Assembly (NCBI GenBank): GCA_964450435.1
Contig: CAYVCX010000004.1
Span: forward strand, 1 to 64,000
Source of the DNA: SKLM01 sp964450435
Lineage (GTDB): Bacteria > Chloroflexota > Anaerolineae > B4-G1
Direction: 5' to 3'
DNA length: 64,000 bases
Of this stretch, positions 1-7,733 are shown in pieces (position 1 is the stretch's first letter; every line of letters starts with the position of its first letter). Made by a program: the position numbers and the translations under genes. The notes beneath the pieces are model-generated. The model was not told where the DNA came from and made no database searches. It saw only the letters and a list, made by a program, of their open reading frames with translations.

Positions 1-189
1 CTGTTGAAGGAGCGGTACACGTTGATCGTTGTACCCCAGGGCTGGCCGTCTCTGCCACCGGGATGGCTGCCCAGGTACCTGCAAATACCGGTTGAGGGTA
101 ATGATAGGACGATCGAGGTCACCGGTCCGATCGGCTTGCTTCCGCACCGGAGCAGCGCGTTCCTTCCTCAAATCGCGGCCAATCGATGA
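1..189 (+). CDS. possible 3' end of an unidentified gene (partial)
   Basis: The reading frame is open from the first base to a TGA at 187-189 and encodes about 62 residues rich in Pro, Leu and Arg. It could be the tail of a gene entering from outside the window, or a chance open frame. A TTG at position 4 is the only in-window start, and no ribosome binding site can be seen before it. I do not recognise a family. Confidence 0.25.
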   Translation: MLKERYTLIVVPQGWPSLPPGWLPRYLQIPVEGNDRTIEVTGPIGLLPHRSSAFLPQIAANR

Positions 190-315
190 GGTGAACTGGG
201 AGTTGAGGGCTTCCCGGGTTGCGTGGGGAGCCTCTTTCCGAGCGGGACCTCAGACATTTGATCCCACGGGACCCCACGCGGCCCTCTCATAGAGGCGGCA
301 TCCCGGCGGTGTGAC

Positions 316-350
316 GTTGCCTCACTGCCCCAATGGTTCTGGGAGGCAAC
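316..350. repeat. inverted repeat, 8-bp stem
   Basis: GTTGCCTC at 316-323 pairs exactly with GAGGCAAC at 343-350 around a 19-base loop. No T run follows on either strand, so a terminator role is only possible. Confidence 0.35.
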
Positions 351-402
351 TCATCGCGGCGCGGAACGTCGCACGCTGTGTAGTTGTCGATTGCTTTCCC
401 CA

Positions 403-426
403 TGCCCCGAGTAGATTTCCGGGGCA
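403..426. terminator. hairpin, possible terminator
   Basis: TGCCCCG (403-409) and CGGGGCA (420-426) form a perfect 7-bp GC-rich stem with a 10-base loop. It lies downstream of the open frame that ends at 189 and upstream of the ArsR promoter. There is no clear U tract, so this is a weak call. Confidence 0.3.
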
Positions 427-794
427 GCAGCTGCCTCAGTCAGCGACTGGCGGAGGTCACCTCCAGGGTCCGGTGCCTGGGGCGGACTGAGGGTCTGTTC
501 CTGGTTCGCTGAAGGACGCGGCGCGCCGCCCCGGTCCAGCTCCATCATAGGCGTGCACCATCCCGATCTGGTAGGCACTTGACGGCTGCCAGGGACCGGG
601 GGGTCCTCTTGCAGCAGTGGGCGGCGTCCCAGACGATGAACTGCCACGTTTGAGCTCAGCGAGAAGGGGCTCTTCGGGGAACGGCTCATCTTCTACCCGG
701 CGAGTGCTCCCTGCCGGGGTCCAGGCAGGAAGCAGCCCGAGAGTGCGTGAAAGAGTGGGAACCGGGGTCAGGCAGGCTGACGTCCGAGTGCCGC

Positions 795-822
795 TTGCAG
801 GTGAGAAGAGAAAGAGTATAAT
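795..822 (+). promoter_or_regulatory. sigma70-type promoter for the arsR-like gene
   Basis: A -35 box TTGCAG (795-800) and a perfect -10 box TATAAT (817-822) are separated by 16 bases, and the start codon is at 864. The AT-rich segment 838-858 between promoter and gene is where an ArsR-type repressor could bind. No clean palindrome is visible there. Confidence 0.6.
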
Positions 823-863
823 CCTGCAGCGAAGCATTCAAATATATCAATGGATGATAGGCC

Positions 864-1214
864 ATGATTGACCAGACGCTCCAGCGAGAGATCCGACTGC
901 TCCACGCGCAGATCTGTCAGGCCCTGGCGGAGCCCAAGCGCATTGCGCTGCTGTATACGCTTGAAGCGGGACCCCTGTGCGTCACGGACCTGTCTGATGC
1001 GCTGGCCGTGCCCCAGCCAACGGTTTCTTACCACCTGAAGGTGCTGCGGGAGCGCGGCCTGGTGGTGGCCGAGCCGGACGGGACAACCGTCTACTACGCG
1101 CTGGCGGATGAGCGGATTATCGAGGCATTGGACACCCTGCGATCGATGCTCGCCGACATTCTGGCTGAGCAGGCGGAGCTGCTGCGCGGGGCACAGGAGC
1201 TTGAGCGGGCATGA
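864..1214 (+). CDS. ArsR-family winged-helix transcriptional regulator
   Basis: This 116-residue protein has the size and pattern of an ArsR/SmtB repressor. An N-terminal helix is followed by a helix-turn-helix around residues 40-65 (QPTVSYHLKVLRERG) and a beta wing ending in TTVYYAL. ArsR arsenite sensors carry an ELCVCDL motif at the start of the sensing helix. Here it reads LCVTDL, with a single Cys at residue 39, so classical three-Cys arsenic sensing is unlikely. The effector cannot be read from sequence. It lies 13 bases upstream of the fused FAD/Fe-S oxidoreductase and probably shares its transcript, so it likely controls that gene. Confidence 0.85.
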   Translation: MIDQTLQREIRLLHAQICQALAEPKRIALLYTLEAGPLCVTDLSDALAVPQPTVSYHLKVLRERGLVVAEPDGTTVYYALADERIIEALDTLRSMLADILAEQAELLRGAQELERA

Positions 1215-1227
1215 TGAGGAGAGAGCC

Positions 1228-4200
1228 ATGGGTTTGACCGCAGCTCAGAAACAGTGGTTGGGCGAGCGATTCGACAGGCGGGTGAGCACGGACTTGATGG
1301 AGAGGAAGATCTACAGCCACGATGTGGGCGTCATGCCGCCAATCGTCAAGCCGTTGATCGGAAAAGCGATTGCCGATGCCGTTGTGCGGCCGAAGGACGA
1401 GGCCGAGGTCATCTCCCTGGTCCGGTGGGCGGCGGATCAGGGAGTGCCGCTCGTTCCTTGCGGCAAGGCGACCTCAGGCTACGGCGGCGTCCTGCCGGTG
1501 CGCGGGGGCGTGACGGTCGATTTTGGGCTGATGAAGGAGATCCTGGAGGTCGACAGAGAGGCGCAGGCGGTCACCGTCGAGGCGGGGGTGGTGTGGGCAG
1601 ATTTGGAGCGAGTACTGGCAGAGCACGACCTGTCCCTGTGTCTCTATCCCTCCAGCGCGCCGTCGTCGACGGTGGGAGGATGGCTGGCCCAGGGGGGCTT
1701 CGGCTACGGCAGCTTCGAGTACGGCGGGTTCGCGGACAACGTGGCGTCGGCCCGTGTTGTCCTGGCCAGTGGCGAGGTGAGGGATTTCGCGGATGAGGAT
1801 CTCGGCCTGGTGGCGGATGCTGAGGGAACGACGGGCATCATCACGCAGGTTACCCTGAGAGTTCGTCCTCTGGAGCGGGAGGTGATAGCTGGCTTCAGAT
1901 TCAAGGAACTGGCAGAGCTGACAGCGGCGGTCCGGGGTGTGGTGGAGAGGGACGTGCCGCTCTGGTCGGTGACCTTCACCAACCCGGCGATGGCCGCTCT
2001 CAAGAACGGGCTCCCGCAGAAGTTGGAGCACGGCGAAGCGGTGGATGGGCCCCGCCTGAAGGTGCCTGAGGAATATGTTGCTGTCTTCGTCTTCCCGGCG
2101 TCGCGGGAGTCGGCTGTTCGGGGTACGCTGGAGGGGATTGCGGGGGTCAGCGGGGGGGAGCCCATAGACCGGCAGACAGCAGAGTACGAGTGGGACAAAC
2201 GCTTCGGCATCATGCATGTCAAGAGACTGGGGCCGTCGGTGATCCCCAGTGAGGTGGTCGTGCCGCTGGAGCGGCTCACCGAGGCCTTGGGGGCCATTGA
2301 GGACGGCATCCATCATCCTGTGGCCATAGAAGGGATGGTGGCGAAGGGAGAAGATGACCCGCAAGTGGTTCTGCTGGGCTTCATTCCTCACGATGAGCGC
2401 CGCGTCGGCTACAACCTGGGATTCGGCCTGTCTCTTTCAACGATCGAGAAGACGAAGCAGTATGGGGGCCGAGCCTACGGCAGCGGCCTTTACTTCGCCC
2501 ACGAGGCGAAGGATATCCTGGGCGCTGAACGGCTGGAGCGCCTGGAGGCCTTCAAGAGTCAGGTTGACCCGCAAGGGATCATGAATCCGGGCAAGGTCCT
2601 GGGCAACGGCGGCGCTCTGGGGGCGTTCATGAGGGTAGCTGGTGCGTTCGAGCCGGTAGTGCGTGCAGCGGGGAACCTGGGACGGGTCGCGGTCGGTGAG
2701 CGGATTGAGGGAGCGGGCCGGCGGGGCATCCCGGACGACGTGGCCTGGTACGCATACACATGCGCTCAGTGCGGCTACTGCGTGGATGGATGCGACCAGT
2801 TCTACGGTCGCGGCTGGGAGTCGGAGTCGCCCCGGGGGAAGTGGTTCTTTCTGAAGGAGTATATGGCTGGCCGGGCTGAGCTCGATCAGGACTGGGTGGA
2901 CAAGTTCATCGCCTGCACGACCTGTGAGGTATGCAACGTGGAGTGCCCGCTGGAGCTGCCCATCGAGGCGAGCTGGCTGCAGATGCGCGGTGAACTGATT
3001 CACCACCGAGACAAGCTCACGTTTCCTCCCTTCGAGATCATGCGAGCCAGTCTGAGGAAGGAGCTCAACATCTGGGGTTCCTATCGGCGGGATCGGACGG
3101 ACTGGGCTGAGGCGGGGCTAGATGAACTGCCGGATAAGGCCGAGATTGCCTATTTTCCCGGCTGTACGGCCTCCTACGTGGAGCAGGACATCGCTCAAGC
3201 GACGGCCTGCCTGCTCCACAAGGCTGGCCTGCAGTTCACGTACCTGGGAGACGACGAAGCCTGCTGTGGTATTCCCATGCTTATGGCTGGCCTGTGGGAT
3301 ACATGGGAAGAGATCATGCGCCATAACATCGAGGCGATGAAAGGGCGGGGGGTGAAGACGGTGGTCACCTCCTGCCCGGCCTGTTGGCTGGTGTGGAAGG
3401 AGTATTATCCGCGATGGGCCAAGAAGCTGGACCTTGAGTATCCCTTTGAGGCGCGCCATTACTCTGAACTACTGGCGGACCGCGTCCGGTCGGGGGACCT
3501 GGTCTTCGATCAGCGAATTGAGAAGCGAGTCACGTGGCACGACTCGTGTCACATGGGGCGGGCCGGCGGCATCTACGAACCTCCGCGCGAGCTGCTCAAC
3601 GCGATTCCAGGCCTGGAGCTTGTTGAAATGGAGCACAGGCGCGAGAATGCGCACTGCTGCGGGTCCGTGATGAGCCTGGTTGCAGATCCGGGGGCTGCAG
3701 AGCGAATAGGGGACATCCGCCTTCGAGAGGCCGATGAGGTGGGGGCGGAGGCTGTCGTTGCGTCGTGTCCTTGCTGTGAGGTGCAGCTGCGCGTGACGGC
3801 AGACAAGACGGGGCGCGAGCTTCCGATCATCGACCTGGGCGCAGTCGTGTGCGATGCAGCAGGGGTGGAGCATCGCGACTCAACCGAGTATGCTCTGGAG
3901 ATGTGGGCTACATTCGAGGCGATGATCAACTTATTGAGACCAGAACCGATGGCAGACCTGATGGTTGGCCTGTTTCCGCAGATGGTCGATGCGATGCCGC
4001 TGGGGCTGGGGACGATGATGCGCGCGATGGGCAAGGGCCCGGGTGGCGGGGTGATGCTGAACATGATGAAACCGCTGTTTCCCACGCTGTTCCCGATGTT
4101 GATGCCGTCGATGATGCCCAAGGTGATGCCGGACATGCTGCAGGCGGTAGAGGCGCGCGTGCCCATGCCACGGCACATGAAGGAGCAGATGCCGGAGTTG

Positions 4201-4293
4201 ATGCCGATGGCTATGGAGAACTTGATGCCAAAGATGCTGCCCAGCATCGTGCCGCTGATCAGCGATCGATTGATTGAGTATCTTCAACAGTAG
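1228..4293 (+). CDS. fused FAD-binding / Fe-S oxidoreductase (GlcD-GlcF type) with Met-rich tail
   Basis: A 1021-residue protein joining modules that are usually separate subunits of glycolate or D-lactate oxidases. Residues about 45-220 form a PCMH-type FAD domain, followed by a FAD-oxidase C-terminal domain. Two 4Fe-4S motifs follow (C512, C515, C518, C522 and C563, C566, C569, C573). Two CCG domains then carry paired cysteines at about 679-680 and 810-811, as in GlcF and heterodisulfide reductase B. It probably oxidises a 2-hydroxy acid and passes electrons to the respiratory chain; the substrate is unknown. From about residue 890 the tail is packed with Met-Pro motifs. ATG 1228 is chosen over the upstream starts because AGGAGA precedes it and the upstream part overlaps the regulator gene. 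Confidence 0.85.
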   Translation: MGLTAAQKQWLGERFDRRVSTDLMERKIYSHDVGVMPPIVKPLIGKAIADAVVRPKDEAEVISLVRWAADQGVPLVPCGKATSGYGGVLPVRGGVTVDFGLMKEILEVDREAQAVTVEAGVVWADLERVLAEHDLSLCLYPSSAPSSTVGGWLAQGGFGYGSFEYGGFADNVASARVVLASGEVRDFADEDLGLVADAEGTTGIITQVTLRVRPLEREVIAGFRFKELAELTAAVRGVVERDVPLWSVTFTNPAMAALKNGLPQKLEHGEAVDGPRLKVPEEYVAVFVFPASRESAVRGTLEGIAGVSGGEPIDRQTAEYEWDKRFGIMHVKRLGPSVIPSEVVVPLERLTEALGAIEDGIHHPVAIEGMVAKGEDDPQVVLLGFIPHDERRVGYNLGFGLSLSTIEKTKQYGGRAYGSGLYFAHEAKDILGAERLERLEAFKSQVDPQGIMNPGKVLGNGGALGAFMRVAGAFEPVVRAAGNLGRVAVGERIEGAGRRGIPDDVAWYAYTCAQCGYCVDGCDQFYGRGWESESPRGKWFFLKEYMAGRAELDQDWVDKFIACTTCEVCNVECPLELPIEASWLQMRGELIHHRDKLTFPPFEIMRASLRKELNIWGSYRRDRTDWAEAGLDELPDKAEIAYFPGCTASYVEQDIAQATACLLHKAGLQFTYLGDDEACCGIPMLMAGLWDTWEEIMRHNIEAMKGRGVKTVVTSCPACWLVWKEYYPRWAKKLDLEYPFEARHYSELLADRVRSGDLVFDQRIEKRVTWHDSCHMGRAGGIYEPPRELLNAIPGLELVEMEHRRENAHCCGSVMSLVADPGAAERIGDIRLREADEVGAEAVVASCPCCEVQLRVTADKTGRELPIIDLGAVVCDAAGVEHRDSTEYALEMWATFEAMINLLRPEPMADLMVGLFPQMVDAMPLGLGTMMRAMGKGPGGGVMLNMMKPLFPTLFPMLMPSMMPKVMPDMLQAVEARVPMPRHMKEQMPELMPMAMENLMPKMLPSIVPLISDRLIEYLQQ

Positions 4294-4313
4294 AGTGCCA
4301 GCAGGAGGGCTCG

Positions 4314-4342
4314 TTGACAGCGGGGGTTGCCCGTGGTACAGT
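4314..4342 (+). promoter_or_regulatory. sigma70-type promoter for the ccm operon
   Basis: A perfect -35 TTGACA (4314-4319) and a -10 TACAGT (4337-4342) are separated by 17 bases, 58 bases upstream of ccmE. This suggests the cytochrome c maturation genes have their own promoter and do not depend on the oxidoreductase gene. Confidence 0.65.
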
Positions 4343-4400
4343 GTCGTTGGCAGCCATGTACTGAACGTTCTCCCACAGGTGTGGTTGGAGGGTTGGTGGC

Positions 4401-4886
4401 ATGACGGGCAAGACTGAGCTTATCATCGCCGGGGCGCTCATCCTGGCTGCGGTGGCATACTTGATCGTCACGAGCACTGGCCAAAACGCTCACTACTTCC
4501 TGACCGTCGAGGAGCTGCTGGGACAAGAGGACGACTGGGTGGGCCGGAACGCAACGGTGTCGGGGGCAGTGCTGGGGGACACCATCGAATATGATTCCTC
4601 GAAGCCCCGGGTGACATTCACCGTCGTGCAGGTCCCCGGCGATCCCAGGGACGTGGAGCGGGCCGGCGGGTTGGCCAAGGTGCTCCACGACGCGGTCAGT
4701 GATCCTGATGCGCCGCTCCTCCAGGTTGTCTACGATGATGTCAAGCCCGACCTGCTGCAGCACGAGGCGCAAGCTATCATCCGTGGCCGATTGGACCAGG
4801 ATGGCCGCTTCTATGCCAGCGAGGTCTTGCTGAAGTGCCCGAGCCGATACGAGGAGGACGTTCCCGGGCAGGCAACGGAGTCCTGA
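4401..4886 (+). CDS. ccmE: CcmE, periplasmic haem chaperone (CxxxY variant)
   Basis: This 161-residue protein has one N-terminal membrane anchor (about residues 7-25) and an OB-fold domain, as in CcmE. CcmE takes haem from CcmC and hands it to CcmF for attachment to apocytochrome c. In the usual form haem is bound covalently by a His in an HxxxY motif near the C terminus. Here that place reads C-P-S-R-Y, Cys146 to Tyr150, the CxxxY form known from some sulfate reducers and archaea. The gene opens the ccm operon and overlaps ccmF by one base (TGATG). Confidence 0.9.
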   Translation: MTGKTELIIAGALILAAVAYLIVTSTGQNAHYFLTVEELLGQEDDWVGRNATVSGAVLGDTIEYDSSKPRVTFTVVQVPGDPRDVERAGGLAKVLHDAVSDPDAPLLQVVYDDVKPDLLQHEAQAIIRGRLDQDGRFYASEVLLKCPSRYEEDVPGQATES

Positions 4887-7420
4887 TGCTGGCGCAGATC
4901 GGCTCGATTATGGTGGGGCTGGCGCTTACTGCGGCTATCTATGCCGCCGCTGCCGTAGTCTGGTCTATTCATCGCGGTGATCAGTGCTGGTGGGAGAGCG
5001 GGCGGAACGCGATTGTGGCGGCCACCGGGCTGCTGGGCGCGGCCCTGGCAATTCTGCTGGCTGCGTTCCTCAGAGACGAGTTCATCATCGAGTATGTTGC
5101 TCAACACTCCAGCCGCGATTTGCCTCTGTACCTGAAGGTGTCAGCGATATGGGGCGGGCAGGAAGGGTCGCTGCTACTGTGGGCGTTCCTCCAGGCTCTG
5201 TTTGGGGCTCTGTTCGCTGGTCGGCCGTCGAGGCAGAACCGAGCCCTCGTGCGATGGGCGAGCGTGTTCTTGAGCTTGATCGCCGTCTTCTTCGTGGGGG
5301 TAACCCTGTTCCTCTCCAATCCTTTTACTGTATCGGCCACTGCACCCCTCGATGGCCGAGGCCTGAATCCGCTGCTGCGCCATCCCGGGATGGTGTTCCA
5401 TCCGCCGCCTATGTACCTGGGGTACGTGGGGCTGGCGGTGCCTTTCTCTCTGGCGCTGGCCGGGCTACTGACCCGGCGGATTGATGTGTGGCCATCCGCG
5501 GCGCGGAGCTGGGCGCTGGCTGCGTGGCTTTTCCTGGGTTTGGGCCTTCTCCTGGGTATGCGCTGGGCCTACGATGTGCTGGGGTGGGGCGGCTACTGGG
5601 GTTGGGATCCGGTGGAGAATGCGGGCCTGATGCCGTGGCTCACGGCCACTGCCATGCTTCATACCCTTGTGATGCAGGATCAAGGACGCGGCTTCCGTGG
5701 GTGGAACGTCACTCTGGCGGTGCTGTCCTTCATCCTGGTCCTCTTTGGCACGTTCACGACGAGGAGTGGTCTGATTCAATCCGTCCACGCCTTCGCCCGT
5801 TCGAAGCTGGGGCCGTATTTCCTTGCGGCGATGGGATTGACCCTGTGCGGATCGCTGGCATTGCTCTACTCGCGGCGGTCGCTTCTGAGCGGATCCAGTT
5901 CAACCGGCTGCCTTGTGTCCCGCGAAGGAACGTCTACGCTCACGGTGATTCTGTTCCTCACGCTGACGGGCTCGGTGTTTATCGGCACCGTGCTACCTAC
6001 GTTGACAGAACCACTGATTGGGCAGCGCTTTGAGGCGAGTCCAGGCTGGTTCGATCGGGTCACTGGTCCCCAGTTCGCAGCCCTGGTGTTGCTGATGGGT
6101 ATCTGCCCGCTATTGGGGCGTGCGACGACCCCGGTGTGGAGGTTGCGCCGCGAGGGGGCTGCGACACTTTTCGGGGGCGCGATAGCACTTGTTGGCGGTG
6201 CTCTGGCCGGGTTCAATCGTCCCCTATCGCTTATCGGTTTCGCCGTGGTTGGCATGGCCGCTGGGACGGTTCTGGCCGAGATAGCTCGCGGCGCGGTCCG
6301 ACGCAGACGAGAGGGAGCGCGCCTTCCGGCAGCTTTGTGGTGGCTGCTCGGGAGAAATCGTCGGCGCTACGGCGGCCACCTGGTGCATCTCGGGGTGGTG
6401 CTGATGGCGGTCGGCGTGATCGGGACTCGCTTCTATTCGTTTGAAGCGGAGGCGGTGCTGGGAACGGGCGGGTCGATGGACGTTGAAGGGTATACCCTCA
6501 CCTATGGGGGGCTGGAGCGCGCTGTCCTCAGCGATCGCGCGGTGACGCAGGCCTCTGTGTTGGTCCACCGGGACGGGAGGCTGCTGGGGAGTCTTGGTCC
6601 CGGACTCGAGGTATACGGTACCGACGGTCAGACCGTAGGGATACCAGCTGTCCGTTCGGGGATCAGAGAGGACGTGTACCTCGTGCTGGCGGGCTGGTCT
6701 GACGGCGGGGAGCAGGTCACGCTTAAAGTGTTCATCAACTCACTCATCTCGTTTCTGTGGCTGGGTGGGATGGTTTTCACAGTGGGTGGGGTCGTGGCCC
6801 TCTGGCCCTCAGGAAAGGGGTTGCGCCGCCCCACGGCTGCGGCGGAACAGAGGCGGCTCTGGGGGACCACGGGGCTGGTCGCCGGTATCCTGTTCGTTGC
6901 CCTGGCTGCCGTGGCAATCTGGAGCCCGGCGTGGGGGGCGCTTGTTCCGACCAGCGATTCCGGGGAGCAAGGCCTGCCTCTGACCGGGAGATTGGGGACG
7001 AGGCCGCGGGTGGGCGATCCGGCACCGGACTTCACACTGGATCTTCTCGACGGGGGCACGCTGAGCCTCTCGGAGCTAGGGGACGACATCGTCGTCGTGA
7101 ATTTCTGGTCGCCTCAGTGCCAGCCGTGCCGGGACGAGATACCCGATCTGCAAACGGTCTGGGAGGAGTATGAAAACGAGGGCGTGACGTTTGTCGGAAT
7201 AAGCTTCCCGGAACTTGAGACGGAGGTCCGCGACATGGCGTCGGAGTTCGGAATCACCTACCGGAACGGGATGAGCGCTGCGGCCGTGGTCGGCTACGGG
7301 ATCACTGCGGTGCCAGAGACGTTCATCGTGGGCCGCGACGGCCGCATAGCCTATGTTCACATTGGTCCAGTGACGGCGGGGCGGTTACGAGAGGAGCTAG
7401 ACTCATTGGTGGCGGAGTGA
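4886..7420 (+). CDS. ccmF: CcmF haem lyase fused to a C-terminal TlpA/CcmG thioredoxin domain
   Basis: 844 residues. The first about 640 are CcmF, a many-pass membrane protein with the haem-handling WGGYWGWDPVENAG motif at 234-247. The last about 150 are a TlpA/ResA/CcmG-like thioredoxin domain with active-site Cys745 and Cys748 (CQPC), joined through one more membrane segment. CcmF attaches haem to apocytochrome c, while CcmG keeps the haem-binding cysteines reduced, so the fusion puts both steps in one polypeptide at the outer face of the membrane. The ATG at 4886 overlaps the ccmE stop codon. An earlier start inside ccmE is open but unlikely. Confidence 0.9.
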   Translation: MLAQIGSIMVGLALTAAIYAAAAVVWSIHRGDQCWWESGRNAIVAATGLLGAALAILLAAFLRDEFIIEYVAQHSSRDLPLYLKVSAIWGGQEGSLLLWAFLQALFGALFAGRPSRQNRALVRWASVFLSLIAVFFVGVTLFLSNPFTVSATAPLDGRGLNPLLRHPGMVFHPPPMYLGYVGLAVPFSLALAGLLTRRIDVWPSAARSWALAAWLFLGLGLLLGMRWAYDVLGWGGYWGWDPVENAGLMPWLTATAMLHTLVMQDQGRGFRGWNVTLAVLSFILVLFGTFTTRSGLIQSVHAFARSKLGPYFLAAMGLTLCGSLALLYSRRSLLSGSSSTGCLVSREGTSTLTVILFLTLTGSVFIGTVLPTLTEPLIGQRFEASPGWFDRVTGPQFAALVLLMGICPLLGRATTPVWRLRREGAATLFGGAIALVGGALAGFNRPLSLIGFAVVGMAAGTVLAEIARGAVRRRREGARLPAALWWLLGRNRRRYGGHLVHLGVVLMAVGVIGTRFYSFEAEAVLGTGGSMDVEGYTLTYGGLERAVLSDRAVTQASVLVHRDGRLLGSLGPGLEVYGTDGQTVGIPAVRSGIREDVYLVLAGWSDGGEQVTLKVFINSLISFLWLGGMVFTVGGVVALWPSGKGLRRPTAAAEQRRLWGTTGLVAGILFVALAAVAIWSPAWGALVPTSDSGEQGLPLTGRLGTRPRVGDPAPDFTLDLLDGGTLSLSELGDDIVVVNFWSPQCQPCRDEIPDLQTVWEEYENEGVTFVGISFPELETEVRDMASEFGITYRNGMSAAAVVGYGITAVPETFIVGRDGRIAYVHIGPVTAGRLREELDSLVAE

Positions 7421-7430
7421 GGGTGGAACG

Positions 7431-7733
7431 ATGAGCCTGGGCGCCCTCTTGGTGGGGGCTGGGGCAATGGCCGTAGTGATCGCTTACGTGGTGCGGCCGT
7501 TCCGCGGCGAGCGGGAAGGCTCCGACCTCGATCGGGCTATCGAGGCATGGATTGCGCAGGCGCGGAGTGAGCTGGCGGTTGGCGAGGAGAGCGGGGCCGA
7601 CCGAAGCAAGGTGGCATCTGCAGGCGTGGAGGCATCCGTCATCAACTTCTGCTCGGAGTGCGGTCGCAAAGTCGCCCGGGGTGATCGATTTTGCCCTGGA
7701 TGCGGCAGCCGACTGCGGGGAGAGGGTGAGTGA
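7431..7733 (+). CDS. small membrane-anchored zinc-ribbon protein in the ccm operon
   Basis: 100 residues. One N-terminal membrane segment (about 3-22) ends in a basic stretch, and its layout recalls the N terminus of CcmI/CycH. A charged helix follows, then a zinc ribbon with CSEC and CPGC pairs near the C terminus. Its place between ccmF and ccmA, and GTGA overlap with the next gene, tie it to cytochrome c maturation. It could take part in apocytochrome handling, but that is inference from position. No CcmH motif (LRCxxC) is present. Confidence 0.7.
   Translation: MSLGALLVGAGAMAVVIAYVVRPFRGEREGSDLDRAIEAWIAQARSELAVGEESGADRSKVASAGVEASVINFCSECGRKVARGDRFCPGCGSRLRGEGE

Larger units (their letters stand above)
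190..794. other. noncoding stretch upstream of the ArsR gene
   Basis: About 600 bases without a convincing gene. Several frames are open on both strands, but none has a plausible start signal or a family-like protein. It contains two hairpins (316-350 and 403-426), listed separately, which could end transcription from an upstream gene. Confidence 0.5.

Noticed and set aside
716..745. A stretch CAGGCAGGAAGCAGCC that resembles the core of bacterial SRP RNA.
   Set aside because: The tetraloop and its flanking UCC/GGA stem are missing, and the sequence around it does not fold into the SRP hairpin.
457..837. A 126-codon open frame on the minus strand before the ArsR gene.
   Set aside because: It overlaps the ArsR promoter, is rich in Pro, Ser and Arg, and has no start signal or family.
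1474..2391. A 305-codon open frame opposite the FAD/Fe-S gene.
   Set aside because: It is a shadow of a well-supported gene in GC-rich DNA and has no recognisable domain.
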